Of a DNA stretch of 7,168 nt, positions 6,672 through 7,168 are shown one piece after another; within the stretch, counting starts at the first letter, position 1, and every line of letters starts with the position of its first letter. The stretch spans positions 1 to 7,168 of the forward strand of contig CALAEX010000213.1 in NCBI GenBank assembly GCA_937891165.1. The letters are read 5' to 3'. The position numbers and the translations under genes are program-made. Source of the DNA: an uncultured Lachnospiraceae bacterium (GTDB lineage Bacteria > Bacillota > Clostridia > Lachnospirales > Lachnospiraceae). The notes under the pieces are model-generated. The model did no database searches. It saw only the letters and a program-made list of their open reading frames with translations, and was not told the DNA's origin.

Positions 6672-7168
6672 TATGCACTCGCCTCCTTTTCTTCCTGAGA
6701 AATACAAATCTCATGATATGTTTTACAATCTTTAAATAATTGTTCGTGTGTTCCTTCTCCCACGATTTTACCTTCATCTACTACTAAAATACGGTCTGCA
6801 TCTTTCACAGAAGAAATTCTTTGAGCAATAATAATCTTTGTTGTATCTTTTAATTCATTATCAAATGCCTTACGAATTCTACGTTCTGTTGCTGTATCTA
6901 CGGCACTTGTACTATCATCCAAAATTAAAATCTTTGGCTTCTTCAATAATGCTCTTGCAATACAAAGACGCTGTTTTTGTCCACCAGATACATTGACACC
7001 ACCCTGACCTAATTCGGTTTCATATTTATCAGAGAAATGACTAATAAAATTATGTGCCTGTGCTCGTTCTGCTGCTGCGACAATTTCTGCTTCGGTTGCG
7101 TTTTCATCGCCCCATTTTAAATTATCCATAATTGTTCCAGAGAATAACACATTTTTCTGAAGCACCAT
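6671..7168 (-). CDS. ABC exporter half-subunit with degenerate ATP site, C-terminal part (TM287/BmrC-like; runs off right edge)
   Basis: Only the last 165 residues are in the window, starting at the Q-loop (VLQKNVLFSGTI). The membrane domain and Walker A lie beyond the right edge, and the Met at the edge is internal, not the start. Visible motifs, numbered from the edge, are Gln4 of the Q-loop, signature VSGGQKQR at 60-67, Walker B ILILDD at 80-85, D-loop SAVD at 88-91, and AQR at 115-117 where the switch histidine (AHR) is expected. Thus the catalytic Glu is replaced by Asp85 and the His by Gln116, both marks of a non-hydrolysing or slow ATP site. The partner gene supplies the intact Glu and His. 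The stop TAA at 6673-6671 overlaps the partner's ATG by one base, which implies translational coupling and roughly equal production. The operon promoter is outside the window. Confidence 0.94.
   Translation of the reverse strand: MVLQKNVLFSGTIMDNLKWGDENATEAEIVAAAERAQAHNFISHFSDKYETELGQGGVNVSGGQKQRLCIARALLKKPKILILDDSTSAVDTATERRIRKAFDNELKDTTKIIIAQRISSVKDADRILVVDEGKIVGEGTHEQLFKDCKTYHEICISQEEKEASA
6682..6688 (-). promoter_or_regulatory. Ribosome binding site that fixes the start of the second ABC gene
   Basis: AAGGAGG on the minus strand lies ten bases before the ATG at 6671, inside the last codons of the upstream ABC gene (EKEASA). It supports the 6671 start over the in-frame upstream ATG at 6707, which would begin within the upstream gene. 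Confidence 0.8.

Noticed and set aside
4794..6707. Longer reading of the second ABC gene from the ATG at 6707
   Set aside because: The extra 12 residues (MYFSGRKGGECI) overlap the upstream gene and encode part of the ribosome binding site region. The ATG at 6671 has AAGGAGG and a TAATG overlap.

Overview
The window looks like a piece of chromosome from a low-GC Gram-positive anaerobe, most likely a Lachnospiraceae-type Clostridia. The evidence is AT-rich codon use, AAGGAGG-type ribosome binding sites, and the style of the trigger factor, the GlmM (MGKYFGTDGFRG start) and the paired multidrug-type ABC half-transporters. The family placement is by recognition only. All genes seen are ordinary chromosomal genes. 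I found no phage, insertion sequence, CRISPR, tRNA or rRNA.

Layout, left to right. (1) 1-914, minus strand: the first 304 residues of trigger factor (tig), running off the left edge, with an extended -10 promoter just upstream. (2) 1043-2377, minus: complete glmM, phosphoglucosamine mutase. (3) 2378-2729: a 352-base divergent gap. It holds a good glmM promoter and, between that promoter and the glmM start, a strongly folded leader of about 160 bases (2410-2570) made of an enclosing stem and several hairpins. (4) 2730-4046, plus: a sodium:alanine/glycine symporter (AGCS family). (5) 4047-4232: a gap between converging genes, mostly filled by a 134-base element (4086-4219) closed by a long imperfect inverted repeat with a second hairpin inside. 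(6) 4233-7168, minus: a likely operon, transcribed right to left, of two ABC exporter half-subunits (the first cut by the right edge) and a DJ-1/PfpI family protein.

How the genes relate. tig and glmM are housekeeping genes, for protein folding and for the UDP-GlcNAc/peptidoglycan precursor pathway. The two ABC halves overlap by one base (TAATG) and carry complementary sets of ATPase motifs. One has an intact catalytic Glu and His but an altered signature (LSQGQ). The other has Asp and Gln in place of Glu and His but a normal SGGQ signature. This is the arrangement of heterodimeric exporters with one working and one degenerate ATP site. The DJ-1-like gene follows 12 bases after the second half.

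The least explained parts are the two intergenic structured elements. In the glmM leader, both imperfect positions of two separate stems are A-C mismatches on the plus strand but G-U pairs on the minus strand. This suggests it folds as RNA in the glmM sense. I could not assign either element to a known RNA or repeat family.
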